From: Chitinophaga tropicalis
GTDB taxonomy: Bacteria; Bacteroidota; Bacteroidia; Chitinophagales; Chitinophagaceae
Direction of reading: 5' to 3'
Assembly (NCBI RefSeq): GCF_009758205.1
Contig: NZ_WRXN01000001.1
Span: 1,054,001 to 1,118,000, forward strand
Length of the DNA stretch: 64,000 nucleotides
Shown here: positions 1 through 8,975 of the stretch, one piece after another
Layout: every line of letters begins with the position of its first letter
Numbering within the stretch: the first letter of the stretch is position 1
Notes under the pieces: model-generated
The model's input: only the letters and a program-made list of their open reading frames with translations
Databases searched by the model: none
What the model was told of the DNA's origin: nothing
Position numbers and translations under genes: made by a program

Positions 1-132
1 ACTTCATAACGACATTTCAGCTTTATAAACTCTGTAAAAACTTTAACGGCAAAAGATAAGTAAAATCTGATCGAAATTCCAATGGAAATATTTGAGCGGA
101 AGGGTTGGCAGCAGACCCGCCGGGGGGGCAGA

Positions 133-780
133 TCAATTACCGCGTATGGCAGTATGGTAATATTTACATGCAGGGCGCAAGCCGCATTCTCCGCATTTGG
201 GAGTGCGTGCCACGCAGATATAACGGCCATGTAATATCAGCCAGTGATGGGCGATATATACTTTTTCTTCCGGGATATATTTCAGCAGTTGTTTTTCTGT
301 TTGCAGGGGAGTGGTGGCGTTTGTGGTCAGTCCTATGCGGGCTGATACGCGGAATACGTGTGTATCTACAGCCATGTTGGGTTGCTGATGCACTACAGAG
401 GTGATTACGTTGGCTGTTTTACGTCCTACGCCGGGAAGGGTGACCAGTTCGGGTACTGTGGAAGGGATTTCTCCGTTAAAGTTCTCCATTACCATCTGTG
501 CCATTCCGATAAGGTGTTTTGTCTTATTGCCCGGGTAGCTGATGCTGCGTATAAGAGGGAACAGCTCATCATATGTGGCGTGGCTGAGCGCCTCCATATC
601 AGGATATCGTTCAAAGATGGCGGGAGTGGTCATGTTAACCCGTTTATCGGTACATTGGGCCGACAGGATAACTGCCACCAGCAGTTGATAAGGATTGTCG
701 TAGATCAGTTCTGTCTCCGCATTGGGAGCATGTTCTTCGAAATATCTGATAACGAAGGCAAAGCGCTCTTTCTTTGTCAT
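133..780 (-). CDS. nth: Endonuclease III (DNA glycosylase/AP lyase)
   Basis: This is a base excision repair enzyme that removes oxidised pyrimidines and cleaves the abasic site. The 215-residue protein is full length for the family. The helix-hairpin-helix LPGVGRK lies at residues 115-121 with the catalytic lysine at 121, and the catalytic aspartate is D139 in VDTHVFR. The C-terminal [4Fe-4S] ligands are Cys189, 196, 199 and 205 with the expected C-x6-C-x2-C-x5-C spacing. The ATG at 780 is preceded 5 nt upstream by TATCTTTA (786-793, minus strand), so the mRNA may be almost leaderless. The next gene upstream on this strand is the small ORF at 836-1054. I am very sure of the family. Confidence 0.97.
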   Translation of the reverse strand: MTKKERFAFVIRYFEEHAPNAETELIYDNPYQLLVAVILSAQCTDKRVNMTTPAIFERYPDMEALSHATYDELFPLIRSISYPGNKTKHLIGMAQMVMENFNGEIPSTVPELVTLPGVGRKTANVITSVVHQQPNMAVDTHVFRVSARIGLTTNATTPLQTEKQLLKYIPEEKVYIAHHWLILHGRYICVARTPKCGECGLRPACKYYHTAIRGN

Positions 781-835
781 ACCTGTAAAGATATGTCAAG
801 AAACAGTAATTACCGCTGACGTATGACAGTGAGGG

Positions 836-1054
836 CTACTTAGCCGGCTGGGCTTTTTTTGCGTAGTCGGATATAGCCTGCAGTGTTTCTGGTCTGGGCG
901 AAAAATGGATAGTATCCAGCGCTTTTCTTGTCTGATTCAGACAAATTTCCTCTTCACGGGATAATTCCGGGTCCTGGTCTGTCATCTTTTGTAGTTTAGT
1001 TGCGCTATTGGTTACAGAATATAAGGTAGAGAAAAGGTGTGTAGAATTGCCCAT
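836..1054 (-). CDS. Small hypothetical protein (72 aa)
   Basis: I do not recognise this protein. It is 72 residues, soluble, with an acidic middle (DPELSREEE) followed by a predicted helix and a basic, proline-containing end. It has no signal peptide, membrane segment or cysteine pair. It lies in the same direction as nth, 55 bp upstream of it, and could be co-transcribed with it. The ORF is in a gap that otherwise has no gene, and it is not overlapped by a better ORF, which is the main support for it being real. A non-coding explanation remains possible. Confidence 0.55.
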   Translation of the reverse strand: MGNSTHLFSTLYSVTNSATKLQKMTDQDPELSREEEICLNQTRKALDTIHFSPRPETLQAISDYAKKAQPAK

Positions 1055-1241
1055 GCAAAATAGTTTTAATACAAATGATTAGTTCCTAATACTATAACGG
1101 AGATTGTGCGGAATGTATTGTCAATATTAATTGAAATATTTCGGAAGTAAAAATAAGGGGTATTTATCGGTGCAACAGGGTTTTTTCGGGGAGAAAATGA
1201 GGGTGGGATTTCAAAAGCAAAGAAATTCAATAAAATACTGG

Positions 1242-1547
1242 TCATTCTTTCTCAGTAATAATGAACAGGTCTTCATCATCTTTTTTCATCAGGTATTTTT
1301 CCCGGGCGAATTTCTCCAGTTTTTCGGGGCTGGACAGCAGTTCCTGCTGTTCTTTCTTTGTTTTATTGATCTCTTCCTGGAAAAACGTCTTCTGGCCTTC
1401 CAGTTTATTTACTTCTGACTGTAGTTCGTATTGGGAGAGAAGGTTCTTACTATCTATAAATGCCAGCCAGATAACGAATGCTACGGCTGATACGAAATAT
1501 TTATTCCGCACGTACGCTGGCACTTTTATGGACTTTAACCCTGGCAT
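1242..1547 (-). CDS. FtsB/DivIC-like septum formation initiator
   Basis: This is a small bitopic division protein. From the chosen start (MPGLKSIKV) it has about 20 basic residues, one membrane segment (FVSAVAFVIWLAFI), then a coiled coil of about 60 residues rich in Glu, Gln and Lys, ending in EKFAREKYLMKKDDEDL, which is typical of FtsB/DivIC. Family members link FtsQ/DivIB and FtsL in the divisome. The frame is open to 1610, but the stretch 1559-1596 forms the rho-independent terminator of eno, so the upstream ATG is unlikely. TACCTTTA lies 5 nt upstream of the ATG at 1547. About 102 residues is normal for the family. Confidence 0.85.
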   Translation of the reverse strand: MPGLKSIKVPAYVRNKYFVSAVAFVIWLAFIDSKNLLSQYELQSEVNKLEGQKTFFQEEINKTKKEQQELLSSPEKLEKFAREKYLMKKDDEDLFIITEKE

Positions 1548-1558
1548 TTCGATAAAGG

Positions 1559-1596
1559 TAAAAAAAATCCGGGTTTTGAAGTAAATCAAAACCCGG
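1559..1596 (-). terminator. Rho-independent terminator of eno
   Basis: An 11-bp stem has arms at 1569-1579 and 1586-1596 (CCGGGTTTTGA and its complement). On the minus strand it is followed by an uninterrupted run of eight T. It lies about 80 nt after the eno stop and just before the ftsB-like start. Confidence 0.85.
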
Positions 1597-1677
1597 AAAA
1601 TATGGACCACTAATTAAAATATTCGTCATCAAACATCATTTCCCGAAATTCGACGCACGAAACTCAATTGTGAGTTT

Positions 1678-2976
<1,299 letters not shown>

Positions 2977-3003
2977 TTAGTTGTTTTAAATTTTTAGTCC
3001 ACC

Positions 3004-3026
3004 GTTCACGGACAGGGTCTGTGAAC
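3004..3026 (-). terminator. Hairpin between gldA and eno, possible terminator or attenuator
   Basis: A 10-bp inverted repeat (GTTCACGGAC at 3004-3013 and GTCTGTGAAC at 3017-3026, one G-T wobble) has a 3-nt loop. On the minus strand it follows the gldA stop by 9 nt. There is no clear T-run directly after it, so it may be a weak terminator, an mRNA-stabilising hairpin or a regulator site in front of eno. Confidence 0.5.
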
Positions 3027-3035
3027 TATCTTTAA

Positions 3036-3959
3036 TTATTCTGCTGGCTGTTTCGTCAGTTCTCTGAAGATACTCTCCAGGCTTTGCGAATTGCTTTGCA
3101 AAGAAAGTATGTTCCGGTTACTTATCAAAGCAAATTGTAACAGGTTTTTCCGTACCTCTTCCAGATTGCCGGCAAATAGCTGCCAGGTCCGGGCGTCCTG
3201 TTGTTTTACCCTTGTGACACCGGTCAGTTGCTGCAATTCTTCTGTTGAAGGGAGTGGTTCTCCGAAAGATACCTGTATATAACCGTTTTCTGTACCACCT
3301 TGTTGCAGGTGCTCCAGGGAATCGTCTGCTATGATATTACCTTTGTTGATAATGATGACCCTGCTGCACATGGCTTCTACTTCCTGCATGATATGGGTGC
3401 TGAGCACTACTGTCTTATCACGTCCGAGATCACTGATCAGCTTACGGATATCTGCCAGCTGATTGGGGTCCAGGCCGGAAGTAGGTTCGTCCAGGATCAG
3501 CACTTCGGGGTTATGCAGCAGTGCCTGGGCAAGTCCTACGCGTTGTTTGTACCCTTTGGAAAGGGCGCCTATCTTTTTTTTACTTTCCGGCTGCAGGCCG
3601 GTCATACCGATAACCTCTGATATCCGGTGTTCAGTATTCCTGCCAAGCTGGTGCACCTGGGCTATAAAGCCAAGGAATTCCCTGACGTACATGTCAAAGT
3701 AGAGGGGATTGGCTTCCGGCAGGTATCCTACCCGCCGGCGTACTTCCATTGGCTGTGCAGCTACGTCAAAGCCGCATACGGTGGCCTGTCCGCCGCTGGG
3801 CGGCAGATAACCGGTGATCATCTTCATGGTGGTGCTCTTGCCGGCTCCGTTTGGTCCGAGGAAGCCTACAACCTCGCCCTTATTCAGTGAAAAGGAAATA
3901 TCATTGACTGCTCGCTGCTCCCCGTATACCTTACTTAACTGTGTAACTGTAATTGACAT
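3036..3959 (-). CDS. gldA: ABC transporter ATPase, gliding motility GldA type
   Basis: This is an ATP-binding cassette subunit of about 307 residues. The Walker A GPNGAGKS lies at 35-42, the signature (degenerate, LSKGYKQR) at about 133-140, Walker B VLILDEP at about 153-159, and the switch histidine in VVLSTHIMQEVE. The C-terminal domain of about 90 residues after the ATPase core matches GldA-type subunits of Bacteroidota, which partner with GldF/GldG permeases. No permease gene is present in this window. GldA is dispensable for gliding in some species, so the name indicates family rather than proven role here. It is divergent from the ter cluster starting at 4246. Confidence 0.88.
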   Translation of the reverse strand: MSITVTQLSKVYGEQRAVNDISFSLNKGEVVGFLGPNGAGKSTTMKMITGYLPPSGGQATVCGFDVAAQPMEVRRRVGYLPEANPLYFDMYVREFLGFIAQVHQLGRNTEHRISEVIGMTGLQPESKKKIGALSKGYKQRVGLAQALLHNPEVLILDEPTSGLDPNQLADIRKLISDLGRDKTVVLSTHIMQEVEAMCSRVIIINKGNIIADDSLEHLQQGGTENGYIQVSFGEPLPSTEELQQLTGVTRVKQQDARTWQLFAGNLEEVRKNLLQFALISNRNILSLQSNSQSLESIFRELTKQPAE

Positions 3960-4190
3960 TAGGTTTTCCGCTTTGGCGGGGCTAAAGTACGGAATCCTTC
4001 AGACAGTAAAAGGAGTATTAACACAAGTTTTATTTAAAAATTCCGGTATAATATATAATTTTAAATATATTCACAAATCTTAACCTGACATTAAACTAGG
4101 GGGAATCCAGGCATAACCTGTTATCAGATGCAATCGAATTTTATAATTATATTTATACACCTATAGAGCGAGATTGCTGATACATATTAA

Positions 4191-4210
4191 GTTGTTAATC
4201 ATTAACCAAC
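4191..4210. promoter_or_regulatory. Imperfect palindrome upstream of the ter cluster
   Basis: GTTGTTAAT (4191-4199) faces ATTAACCAAC (4201-4210) around a single base, with one bulged residue. It lies 36-55 bp before the first terD start, in the 286-bp gap between divergent gldA and terD. A TATATTTA at 4148-4155 is a possible weak -7 element. The site is a candidate operator for the ter cluster, but no binding protein can be named. Confidence 0.4.
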
Positions 4211-4245
4211 AATAATTTATAAACCCTGACAAATTTTAGATCTAA

Positions 4246-4821
4246 ATGGCAATTAATTTACAGAAGGGACAAAAAATAGACATCGGTCTTTCCAATATCA
4301 GCGTGGGTCTGGGCTGGAATCCGAATGAAGGGACTGGCAATGATTTTGATCTGGACGCATCTGCGTTCATGATCAATGATGGCAGGTTAATTCCTGCAGA
4401 GGGCTATTTTGTGTTTTATGGCAACACCACTTCACCTGACGGCGCGCTGCATCATACCGGGGATGATCCTACAGGCGGCAACAGTGCAGATGGTGATGAT
4501 GAAACGATCAAGGTGGATCTTTCAAAAGTACAATCAGACATCAAGGAGATACTGTTTGTTGTAACCATTCATGATGCCGGAGGCAGAAGGCAGAACTTTG
4601 GCCAGGTAAGAAATTCGTATATCCGTATTGTTAACGATGCCAACGGTGAGGAGATTGCCAAATATGAGCTGGGAGAAGACTTCTCAGTAGAAACCGGTGT
4701 TGAATTTGGCCGCCTGTACTCACGTGACGGCAAATGGCGTTTCGAGGCTTCCGGTATCGGATACAAGGAAGATCTGGCATTCTTCTTAGGTAAATACTAT
4801 AAAGGACAGATCATCAAATAA
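4246..4821 (+). CDS. TerD family calcium-binding stress protein
   Basis: A 191-residue TerD-fold protein. It begins with the typical MAINLQKGQ, followed by the GLGW motif at 21-24, FDLDAS at 34-39 and the acidic loop GDDE at 83-86. These acidic residues bind calcium in characterised TerD proteins. The later motif NFGQVRNSYIRIV is also typical. TerD-type proteins are cytoplasmic and linked to tellurite resistance, phage inhibition and envelope stress. It is the first gene of a long plus-strand cluster, and the next gene starts 47 bp downstream. It is closely similar to the third TerD at 7711, so the two are probably paralogues from duplication. Confidence 0.95.
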   Translation: MAINLQKGQKIDIGLSNISVGLGWNPNEGTGNDFDLDASAFMINDGRLIPAEGYFVFYGNTTSPDGALHHTGDDPTGGNSADGDDETIKVDLSKVQSDIKEILFVVTIHDAGGRRQNFGQVRNSYIRIVNDANGEEIAKYELGEDFSVETGVEFGRLYSRDGKWRFEASGIGYKEDLAFFLGKYYKGQIIK

Positions 4822-4868
4822 ACTGCTCCATATAACCTATTCTATACATCATCATTGAAATAAATCTT

Positions 4869-5537
4869 ATGGCAATCAATTTAGTTAAGGGACAAACCAT
4901 TGACCTCCGTAAAAATGATAAAGGAGAAAGCTTCGACCTTTCAACTGTAACTATTGGTCTTGGTTGGGATATCCGAAAAAAAAGCGGTGGCTTTTTCGGA
5001 AAGCTGCTGGGCAGCAAAGAGGAAGAGTTTGACCTGGATGCTATTGCATTCCTGCTGGACAGCAATGGCAAGGTAGCAGACCTCGGCAAGACCGTACAGA
5101 CAAATGATGGCCGTAACCTCAGCCTTTACCAGGGAGATGTGATCTTCTTCAACAGTATGAGGCATCCTTCAGGCAACATCTGGCTGACAGGCGATAACCG
5201 TACCGGCGCCGGCGATGGCGATGACGAACAGATCATTGTGAAGCTGGACAGCCTGGATGCGAAATATGATAAGATCCTTTTCATCGTATCTATCTACCAG
5301 GGCCGTCAGAATAACCAGCACTTCGGTGGTGTGGAAAATGCGTTCATCCGTGCGGTAGACAACAAAGGAAAAGAGATCGCGAAATTCAACCTCTCCGGAG
5401 AGGCTGCATACAACAATATGTGCTCTATGGTATTTGCTGAAGTATACCGTAAAGACGGCTCCTGGAAGTTCAGGGCGCTGGGAGATCCAAAACCGAGCGA
5501 CAGCTTCGTGGAGATACTGAGAAGCTACGTTTATTAA
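4869..5537 (+). CDS. TerD family protein, TerZ-like
   Basis: A 222-residue TerD-fold protein with MAINLVKGQT at the start, GLGWD at 30-34 and FDLDAIAF at about 54-61. Between these it carries an insertion at about residues 36-53 rich in Lys, Gly and Phe (KKSGGFFGKLLGSKEEE). I recall this insertion as typical of TerZ-type members rather than TerD/TerE. The acidic loop GAGDGDDEQ and the motif HFGGVENAFIRAVD follow. It lies 47 bp after the first terD and 24 bp before the first VWA gene, so it is almost certainly in the same transcript. Its role is probably a distinct subunit of a TerD/TerZ assembly. Confidence 0.93.
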   Translation: MAINLVKGQTIDLRKNDKGESFDLSTVTIGLGWDIRKKSGGFFGKLLGSKEEEFDLDAIAFLLDSNGKVADLGKTVQTNDGRNLSLYQGDVIFFNSMRHPSGNIWLTGDNRTGAGDGDDEQIIVKLDSLDAKYDKILFIVSIYQGRQNNQHFGGVENAFIRAVDNKGKEIAKFNLSGEAAYNNMCSMVFAEVYRKDGSWKFRALGDPKPSDSFVEILRSYVY

Positions 5538-5561
5538 TTCACCCCATTTCATAAGTCATTC

Positions 5562-6200
5562 ATGAGAAGATTACCGGTTTACTTAGTGTTGGATACGTCA
5601 GGCTCTATGAGCGGCGAGCCCATAGAAGCAGTAAAAAATGGTGTGCAGGTGCTGATATCAACCTTAAGACAGGACCCGTATGCATTGGAAACAGCATTTA
5701 TCAGTCTGATCACCTTTGACAGTGATGCGCGCCAGCTGGTGCCTCTCACTGATCTTTCCTCGTTCCAGATGCCGGAAATTAAAGCCGCCGGAGGTACTTC
5801 TTTCGGTGCGGCTTTACAACTGGTGGCAGACAGTATAAGCAGGGAAGTGGCCAAGTCTACCCCGGATGTGAAGGGCGACTGGAAACCCCTGGTGTTCCTG
5901 ATGACAGACGGTATTCCAACCGATCAGTGGCAGAGTGGCCTGAATGCTTTTCAAAACAGTAAGATAGGTATCACCGTAGCATGTGCCGCCGGTAGCGGCG
6001 CTGATGTGAGCCTGCTGAAACAGATCACAAACACCGTTGTTGCACTCGATACTGCAGATGCAGCTACTATCAAAGCATTCTTTAAATGGGTGTCTGCTTC
6101 CGTAAGCACAGGCAGCCAGAAAATTGAAAGCGGCGGTAAAGAAGTAGCCGGATTGAACGAACTGCCACCACCGCCACCGGAGGTGAACATCGTAGTGTAA
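5562..6200 (+). CDS. VWA domain protein, TerY type
   Basis: A 212-residue single-domain von Willebrand A protein. The MIDAS motif DTSGSM starts at residue 11. The threonine is in the GGTSFGAAL segment and the conserved aspartate in FLMTDGIPTD. Such MIDAS domains bind a divalent metal and mediate protein contacts. It ends in a proline-rich tail (ELPPPPPEVNIVV), which recurs in the VWA protein at 8311. Only 1 bp separates it from the HAD gene. TerY proteins work with PP2C and kinase partners (the TerY-P triad), both of which are encoded downstream. Confidence 0.93.
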   Translation: MRRLPVYLVLDTSGSMSGEPIEAVKNGVQVLISTLRQDPYALETAFISLITFDSDARQLVPLTDLSSFQMPEIKAAGGTSFGAALQLVADSISREVAKSTPDVKGDWKPLVFLMTDGIPTDQWQSGLNAFQNSKIGITVACAAGSGADVSLLKQITNTVVALDTADAATIKAFFKWVSASVSTGSQKIESGGKEVAGLNELPPPPPEVNIVV

Positions 6201-6201
6201 C

Positions 6202-6912
6202 ATGGAAGGTATAAGGCATGTGTCGTTTGACCTGTGGATGACGCTTATCCGTTCACACCCGTCTTTTAAAGAGAAACGGGCAGACCTGTTCCGGTCTTTC
6301 TTCCGCCTGGAAAGCTATCCTGCAGAAAGAGTGGCCGCTGTATTCAGGGAAACGGACCTGCTGGTTAACAGTATGAATGAAATAACAGGACGTAACGTAC
6401 ATACATTCGAGATGTACCTGTTATGCCTTCACCTGCTGGGTGCAGATATTAAAAAAGTGGAAACGGACAGGCTGGAAGAATTTTACAGCCTGTCCGAATC
6501 TCTTTTTTTCAGCTATGCCCCGCTGCCGCTTTACGCAGACCTGACGGCGTTGTTTACCATGATGAGGGCGCAGGGAATAACCCTTGGCCTGCTCAGTAAT
6601 ACAGGGTTCATTCAAGGGCGTACATTGCGCAGGCTGATGAACGGATTGGGATGGGACACCCACTTTTCTTTTCAATTGTATTCTGACGAGACCGGATATT
6701 CCAAACCGGATGAACAAATGTTCCGGAGAGTAATGGAACAGGCCTCGGGGTTGCATCAGAACCTTATGCCCACACAGATATGGCACCTGGGAGATAACAG
6801 CGTGGCAGATGTGGAGGGCGCCCTCAGGGCAGGTTTTCAGGCAACGCTCACAGATATTGTTAATAACCCCTTAAACAAGTTGTTGAATGAAAGATGTATT
6901 TGCCTTACATAG
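6202..6912 (+). CDS. HAD-superfamily hydrolase of the ter cluster
   Basis: A 236-residue haloacid-dehalogenase-fold protein. The nucleophile motif is VSFDLWMTL with D10. Motif II is LLSNTG with S132, motif III is K168 in YSKPDEQMF, and motif IV is HLGDNSVAD (197-203). The residue two positions after the nucleophile is Trp12 rather than the Asp typical of HAD phosphatases, so the chemistry may differ from simple phosphate hydrolysis. HAD proteins are known partners in the biosynthetic part of ter operons, where a nucleoside-like product has been proposed. Its end overlaps the next gene by 26 bp, implying translational coupling. Confidence 0.88.
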   Translation: MEGIRHVSFDLWMTLIRSHPSFKEKRADLFRSFFRLESYPAERVAAVFRETDLLVNSMNEITGRNVHTFEMYLLCLHLLGADIKKVETDRLEEFYSLSESLFFSYAPLPLYADLTALFTMMRAQGITLGLLSNTGFIQGRTLRRLMNGLGWDTHFSFQLYSDETGYSKPDEQMFRRVMEQASGLHQNLMPTQIWHLGDNSVADVEGALRAGFQATLTDIVNNPLNKLLNERCICLT

Positions 6913-7777
6913 CATTGTGGACGCCGACAGCTTCCCGTTTGACCCGGCTGCATACAGCAGGTTCAAATTCGGGGACTGTGATGCCGCAGATACATTCGGT
7001 GCAGCACTGGCTACAGGTTTCATTACTGCCTATGGTGAACAGTTACTGAGCAGGGAACAACTGGTAATACTGCCCAGTCCTTATACCAGCATTCCTACTG
7101 CTTCTTATTACATGACGCTTGCCTTTGCAAAAACGCTGAACCGTTACCTGTGTATTCATGACTGTAAACCTGTGGAGTATGCTAAAATACACCGCTACAA
7201 AACTTACAGCATAGATTACGGAGCATTGGACATGCAAAGCAGGCAGGCGCTTATTATCAACGACAGATATCATCTTGACAGGGAATTCCTGCTGGGGAAA
7301 ACACTGATCTGTACAGATGATATACGTATTACCGGCAGCCATGAGCTAATCATCCGCAACCTGCTGAAAAGGTTTGAACTGGATAACGAAGCTTATTTTC
7401 TTTATTATGCACAACTGCAGAATAAAGAGATACATCCCAACATAGAGAACAAGCTGAATTACCATAGCGTACACTCGCTCCGCCACCTGGAAGCGGTATT
7501 GTGCGCACCATCATTCCGCTTTAATACGCGGGTAGTGAAATACCTGCTGAATGCGCCGGCGGAAGAGTATGAACAACTGCTGCTGAGGCAAACGCCTGCT
7601 TTCCTTGAAGAGCTGGCAGACAATATGATCAGCAACGGTTATCATCAGATGGAAGAATACAGGCGTAACGCAAACTTTTTATTAGATCATCTTCAAAAAA
7701 TCATACCATCATGGCAATCAATCTGCAAAAAGGAGAAAGAGCCAATCTTGAAATACCAAAATTCACTATTGGCTTAG
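6887..7777 (+). CDS. Phosphoribosyltransferase-like protein of ter cluster
   Basis: A 296-residue protein whose segment LICTDDIRITGSHE (about residues 140-153) resembles the PRPP-binding signature of type I phosphoribosyltransferases (two acidic residues, then T-G). The N-terminal part (KFGDCDAADTFGAALATGF, ILPSPYTSIPTAS) fits the PRTase domains described in ter operons (PRTase_3 type). The last ~100 residues are helical and unassigned. It starts inside the HAD gene, and its last 67 bp overlap the next terD gene in another frame. The final ~22 residues are encoded by the terD 5' end, so the native stop may have been lost. Confidence 0.75.
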   Translation: MKDVFALHSIVDADSFPFDPAAYSRFKFGDCDAADTFGAALATGFITAYGEQLLSREQLVILPSPYTSIPTASYYMTLAFAKTLNRYLCIHDCKPVEYAKIHRYKTYSIDYGALDMQSRQALIINDRYHLDREFLLGKTLICTDDIRITGSHELIIRNLLKRFELDNEAYFLYYAQLQNKEIHPNIENKLNYHSVHSLRHLEAVLCAPSFRFNTRVVKYLLNAPAEEYEQLLLRQTPAFLEELADNMISNGYHQMEEYRRNANFLLDHLQKIIPSWQSICKKEKEPILKYQNSLLA

Positions 7778-8265
7778 GTTGGGACGTGAACGAATCGCAT
7801 ACCGGAGGCGAGTTTGACCTGGATGCTTCCATATTTATACTGGGAGAGAACAGGAAGATCATTTCTGATGAGTATTTCGTTTTCTACAACAATCTTGAAT
7901 CGCCTGACAAGGCAGTGAAACACTCCGGAGATAACCGCACCGGCGCAGGTGAAGGGGATGATGAATCCATCCATGTAGACCTGTCTGTGATCAATCCTGC
8001 TGTAAAAGAGATCTGCATAGTAGTGACCATTCACGAAGCTGCTGCCAGGAAACAGAACTTTGGCCAGGTACGTAACTCTTTTATCCGCGTGTATGATGCG
8101 GCCAAAAATGTGGAGCTGGTGAAGTATGAGCTGGGAGAAGATTTCTCTATTGAAACAGCCGTGGAATTTGGAAGGATCTACAAACGTGATAATCAATGGC
8201 GCTTTGAGGCGGTTGGTGTTGGACAGAGCGGCGGACTGGAACAGTTCCTCGGAAAATATGCATAA
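7711..8265 (+). CDS. TerD family calcium-binding stress protein (third copy)
   Basis: A 184-residue TerD-fold protein. MAINLQKGER, GLGWD at 21-25, FDLDAS at 35-40, the acidic loop GAGEGDDES and NFGQVRNSFIRVYD are all present. The start at 7711 is fixed by the conserved MAINLQKG shared with the proteins at 4246 and 4869, although it lies 67 bp inside the preceding PRTase-like gene. It is nearer to the first TerD (4246) than to the TerZ-like second one. It is followed 45 bp later by a second short VWA gene, repeating the TerD-VWA order of the first half of the cluster and suggesting segmental duplication. Confidence 0.95.
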   Translation: MAINLQKGERANLEIPKFTIGLGWDVNESHTGGEFDLDASIFILGENRKIISDEYFVFYNNLESPDKAVKHSGDNRTGAGEGDDESIHVDLSVINPAVKEICIVVTIHEAAARKQNFGQVRNSFIRVYDAAKNVELVKYELGEDFSIETAVEFGRIYKRDNQWRFEAVGVGQSGGLEQFLGKYA

Positions 8266-8310
8266 ACTGAACAGGGGGCCGGCGGGCTCCTTCAAAAACT
8301 TTTTTATATC

Positions 8311-8946
8311 ATGAGACGACTCCCGGTATACCTGCTGCTGGACACTTCCGGCTCCATGCGGGGTGAACGTATAGAAGCAGTGAAAAACGGCCTGCAGGTA
8401 TTGGTGTCTAAATTAAGACAGGACCCTTTTGCACTGGAATCAGTATGGATCAGCATTATCACTTTTGACAGGGAAGTAAAGCAGGTGCTGCCGTTAACAG
8501 CGCTGGAATCTTTGCAGCTGCCGGAAATTACGACACCGGAATCCGGTCCAACCAATATGGGAGCGGCGCTGGAACTGCTGTGCACTAAACTGGATACAGA
8601 AGTAATAAAGGGGAATGATACCCAGAAGGGCGACTGGCGTCCGCTGCTGTTCCTGATGACAGATGGCAAGCCTTCAGACCTGGCGGCTTTCCGTGAAGTT
8701 GTGCCTAAGATCAAGGGTAAGAACCTGGCAGGGCTGATAGCCTGTGCTGCCGGAGCAGAAGCGCAGGACAGCTTCCTGAAGGAGCTGACTGATACTGTTG
8801 TGCATCTTGATACGGCAGACAGTTCTACGCTGATGTCATTCTTTAAATGGGTATCAGCTTCCATCGGCACCGGCAACAAGAGTGTTGGCACCACGGAAGA
8901 GATACAGCTGCCGCCACCACCGGCAGAGGTGCACGTGATCATTTAA
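8311..8946 (+). CDS. VWA domain protein, TerY type (second copy)
   Basis: A 211-residue von Willebrand A protein, clearly paralogous to the one at 5562. MIDAS DTSGSM begins at residue 11, then FLMTDGKPSD, and the tail is again proline-rich (IQLPPPPAEVHVII). The threonine region reads ESGPTNMGAAL, so the metal-binding Thr is probably retained. It follows terD by 45 bp. Two short VWA proteins with the same tail could form alternative or paired scaffolds for the phosphatase and kinase further downstream. Confidence 0.92.
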   Translation: MRRLPVYLLLDTSGSMRGERIEAVKNGLQVLVSKLRQDPFALESVWISIITFDREVKQVLPLTALESLQLPEITTPESGPTNMGAALELLCTKLDTEVIKGNDTQKGDWRPLLFLMTDGKPSDLAAFREVVPKIKGKNLAGLIACAAGAEAQDSFLKELTDTVVHLDTADSSTLMSFFKWVSASIGTGNKSVGTTEEIQLPPPPAEVHVII

Positions 8947-8975
8947 CAATCATTCCTATATACTATCAACATTAT

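Noticed and set aside
105..404. Plus-strand ORFs at 105-404 and 358-819 opposite nth
   Set aside because: They overlap the complete endonuclease III gene and have no recognisable features.
1131..1418. Plus-strand ORF rich in Phe opposite the ftsB-like gene
   Set aside because: The Phe-rich composition is the complement of the Lys/Glu-rich coiled coil. Shadow.
1548..1610. Upstream extension of the ftsB-like ORF to 1610
   Set aside because: The extension is encoded by the eno terminator hairpin.
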